Shown here: positions 5,811 through 6,691 of the stretch, one piece after another
Layout: every line of letters starts with the position of its first letter
Position numbering within the stretch: the first letter of the stretch is position 1
Source: Chitinophagaceae bacterium
GTDB lineage: Bacteria > Bacteroidota > Bacteroidia > Chitinophagales > Chitinophagaceae
Length of the DNA: 6,691 nt
Direction: 5' to 3'
Assembly (NCBI GenBank): GCA_016786965.1
Contig: JAEUVL010000541.1
Location: 1 to 6,691, forward strand
Translations under genes and position numbers: made by a program
Notes under the pieces: generated by a model
Database searches by the model: none
Told to the model about the DNA's origin: nothing
Seen by the model: only the letters and a program-made list of their open reading frames with translations

Positions 5811-5909
5811 GCTGCCTGCAGGCAAGTAAGAAGCAAGTAACCAGCAATGAAGAAGCAATGCAGCGGCAATGAACAATGGAAGCAGAGGCGGTCAGCAGGC
5901 AAGTAATGT
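5811..5909. repeat. 11-bp degenerate tandem repeat, about nine units in phase
   Basis: From 5822 the units read GCAAGTAAGAA, GCAAGTAACCA, GCAATGAAGAA, GCAATGCAGCG, GCAATGAACAA, then two degenerate units and finally GCAAGTAATGT at 5899-5909, still in phase. The block 5811-5821 matches the degenerate unit 5888-5898 at 8 of 11 positions, so the array probably starts there. The 12-mer GCAGGCAAGTAA occurs exactly at 5818-5829 and 5895-5906, 77 bases (seven units) apart. Confidence 0.78.
5813..5824. repeat. Perfect 12-bp palindrome TGCCTGCAGGCA
   Basis: The sequence equals its own reverse complement over 12 bases. It sits on the junction between the 10-bp and 11-bp arrays. It could bind a dimeric protein; nothing more is visible. 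Confidence 0.55.
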
Positions 5910-6044
5910 TCTAATAAGCGGCCCATTTAAGACCACACATTCGGGGGATGGAAAATTCCCTTTATTGTAAACCCTGCAAAAAAACCTCTGCCGAAAATCT
6001 AAAATACATCCATTTAGCAGTGGTAAATTGCCTGACCATTCCTG

Positions 6045-6052
6045 TACATTTG
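6045..6052 (+). promoter_or_regulatory. Candidate -7 box of rimM
   Basis: TACATTTG is a full match to TAnnTTTG. No TTTG is present at the usual 19-21 base distance; ATTG at 6027-6030 is too close (14 bases). The predicted start near 6057-6059 gives a leader of about 46 bases to the TTG at 6104, and it excludes translation from the upstream ATG at 5948. Confidence 0.5.
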
Positions 6053-6103
6053 CTTCAACAAGCATTACAACCTTTTATTTGTTCACTTATATTTTTTTTC
6101 TAT

Positions 6104-6619
6104 TTGGCAGAGTATTTCAACATTGGAAAACTGGTGGCCGTACATGGCCTCTCGGGTGAACTGCTCCTTAAGCATGAACTGGGAAAGAAAACTTCGCTGA
6201 AAGGACTTCAGGCGATTTTCACAGAAGACAAGAAAGGGTCCTTTTTGCCGTGGTTCATCGAAAGCAGCAGGATCAAATCCGACAGCGAAACCTATATCAA
6301 ATTGGAAGGGGTAAATACCCGGGAAGCGGCTATGAAACTCAGTCCCAAACAAGTATGGCTGCCGGAAGGGGATTTTAAAAAATTTGCTGCTAAAACAGCC
6401 CCTGCCAGTTTATTGGGATATATGATCATCCATAATAATGAAGCCCTCGGTGAAATACTGGAGCTGATAGAACAACCGCACCAGCTTCTTTGCCGGCTGG
6501 AAATAAAAGGAAAAGAAGTACTGATCCCATTACACGAAGAAACACTGCAAAAAGTAGATCATAAAAAGAAGCAAGTGCTGGTAGAGTTACCGGATGGCCT
6601 GCTCGCTATTTATTTATAA
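6104..6619 (+). CDS. rimM: Ribosome maturation factor RimM (171 aa, TTG start)
   Basis: RimM binds uS19 and helps mature the 3' (head) domain of the 30S subunit in the cytoplasm. N-terminal RimM domain: EYFNIGKLVAVHGLSGELLLKHE (3-25), the family's IGKIVxxHGLxGE signature, then a beta-rich part ending with REAAMKLSPKQVWLPEGDF (73-91). C-terminal PRC-barrel: LLGYMIIHNNEALGEILELIE (103-123), EVLIPLHEETLQKVD (138-152) and the closing ELPDGLLAIYL (161-171). TTG at 6104 gives M-A-E-Y-F-N-I-G-K and 171 residues, the normal length. The same frame is open back to ATG at 5948, but those 52 extra codons encode an atypical cysteine- and phenylalanine-rich stretch and run through the candidate promoter. 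The upstream bases are T-rich, with no Shine-Dalgarno sequence. In many bacteria rimM is co-transcribed with rpsP and trmD; here it is set apart. Confidence 0.92.
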   Translation: MAEYFNIGKLVAVHGLSGELLLKHELGKKTSLKGLQAIFTEDKKGSFLPWFIESSRIKSDSETYIKLEGVNTREAAMKLSPKQVWLPEGDFKKFAAKTAPASLLGYMIIHNNEALGEILELIEQPHQLLCRLEIKGKEVLIPLHEETLQKVDHKKKQVLVELPDGLLAIYL

Positions 6620-6691
6620 TAAAGTTCTTGTTGAAAACCGACGATCCTGCATCTAACGACAAAATTCAAAGATGCCGAAACCATATTTCCT

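Larger units (their letters stand above)
5602..6103. other. Repeat-rich spacer between rpsP and rimM
   Basis: About 500 bases without a credible gene on either strand; the few ATG-initiated frames are under 30 codons or run into rimM. It contains three short-period tandem repeats (5663-5909), a perfect 12-bp palindrome and, at its right end, the candidate rimM promoter. From 5910 to 6040 I see nothing specific. Confidence 0.7.

Noticed and set aside
5798..5872. Small plus-strand frame of 24 codons in the repeat arrays
   Set aside because: The 11-bp repeat changes frame with each unit, no ribosome-binding context is seen, and the composition only reflects the repeat.
5719..5909. CRISPR array or plasmid-type iterons
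   Set aside because: The units are 10-11 bp with no spacers, far shorter than CRISPR repeats or typical iterons, and no cas or replication gene is nearby.
6614..6652. Minus-strand 12-codon frame after rimM with a CATCTTTG box upstream
   Set aside because: It ends after 12 codons, and the box has a mismatch in the critical first base.
6672..6691. ATG near the right edge that could open the next gene (MPKPYF...)
   Set aside because: Only six codons are visible, with no promoter or family signature. It does not look like the start of trmD.

Overview
The window looks like chromosomal core DNA from a member of the Bacteroidota, probably near the Chitinophagaceae (family placement is inference). 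The evidence is a short primary sigma factor without region 1.1, near-perfect Bacteroidota -7 boxes (TAnnTTTG) before several genes, a lack of clear Shine-Dalgarno sequences, a START-like protein of a type familiar from this phylum, and a long LptF/LptG permease. I see no insertion sequence, CRISPR array, tRNA, rRNA or phage gene.

Layout. (1) 1-1317, minus strand: the LptF/LptG-family permease of the lipopolysaccharide exporter, open at the window edge so its C-terminus is missing. (2) 1331-1942, plus strand: an unrecognised soluble protein of about 200 residues, divergent from the permease with only 13 bases between the proposed starts. (3) 1939-2316, minus strand: a START-like protein whose stop codon overlaps the previous gene's stop tail to tail. 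(4) 2317-2620: an AT-rich spacer with three inverted repeats, leading to (5) 2621-3496, rpoD, the primary sigma factor. (6) 3622-4947, ffh, the SRP GTPase, behind a promoter-like box and a perfect 12-bp hairpin. (7) 5093-5539, rpsP (bS16), behind the best promoter in the window and followed by a strong intrinsic terminator. (8) 5602-6103: a spacer with no credible gene, holding three short-period tandem repeats (7, 10 and 11 bp) and then a promoter-like box. (9) 6104-6619, rimM, which I start at a TTG codon.

How the genes relate. The order ffh-rpsP-rimM is the widely conserved protein-export and ribosome-maturation cluster: Ffh targets nascent membrane proteins, bS16 is an early 30S assembly protein and RimM helps mature the 30S head. 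Here each gene appears to be its own transcription unit, with its own -7 box, and rpsP and rimM are separated by a terminator and a repeat-filled spacer. The sigma factor encoded next door is the one expected to read these boxes. The permease and the START-like protein are housekeeping genes on the opposite strand.

The most unusual part is 5663-5909, where a 10-bp array (about nine units in constant phase) is followed after two bases by an 11-bp array (about nine units in constant phase). I found no convincing new multi-gene system. The other items worth a second look are regulatory: the hairpin directly after the ffh promoter, dyads before rpoD, a possible structured rpsP leader, overlapping opposed promoters at 1297-1348, and a likely wrong start for rimM if the longest reading frame is used.
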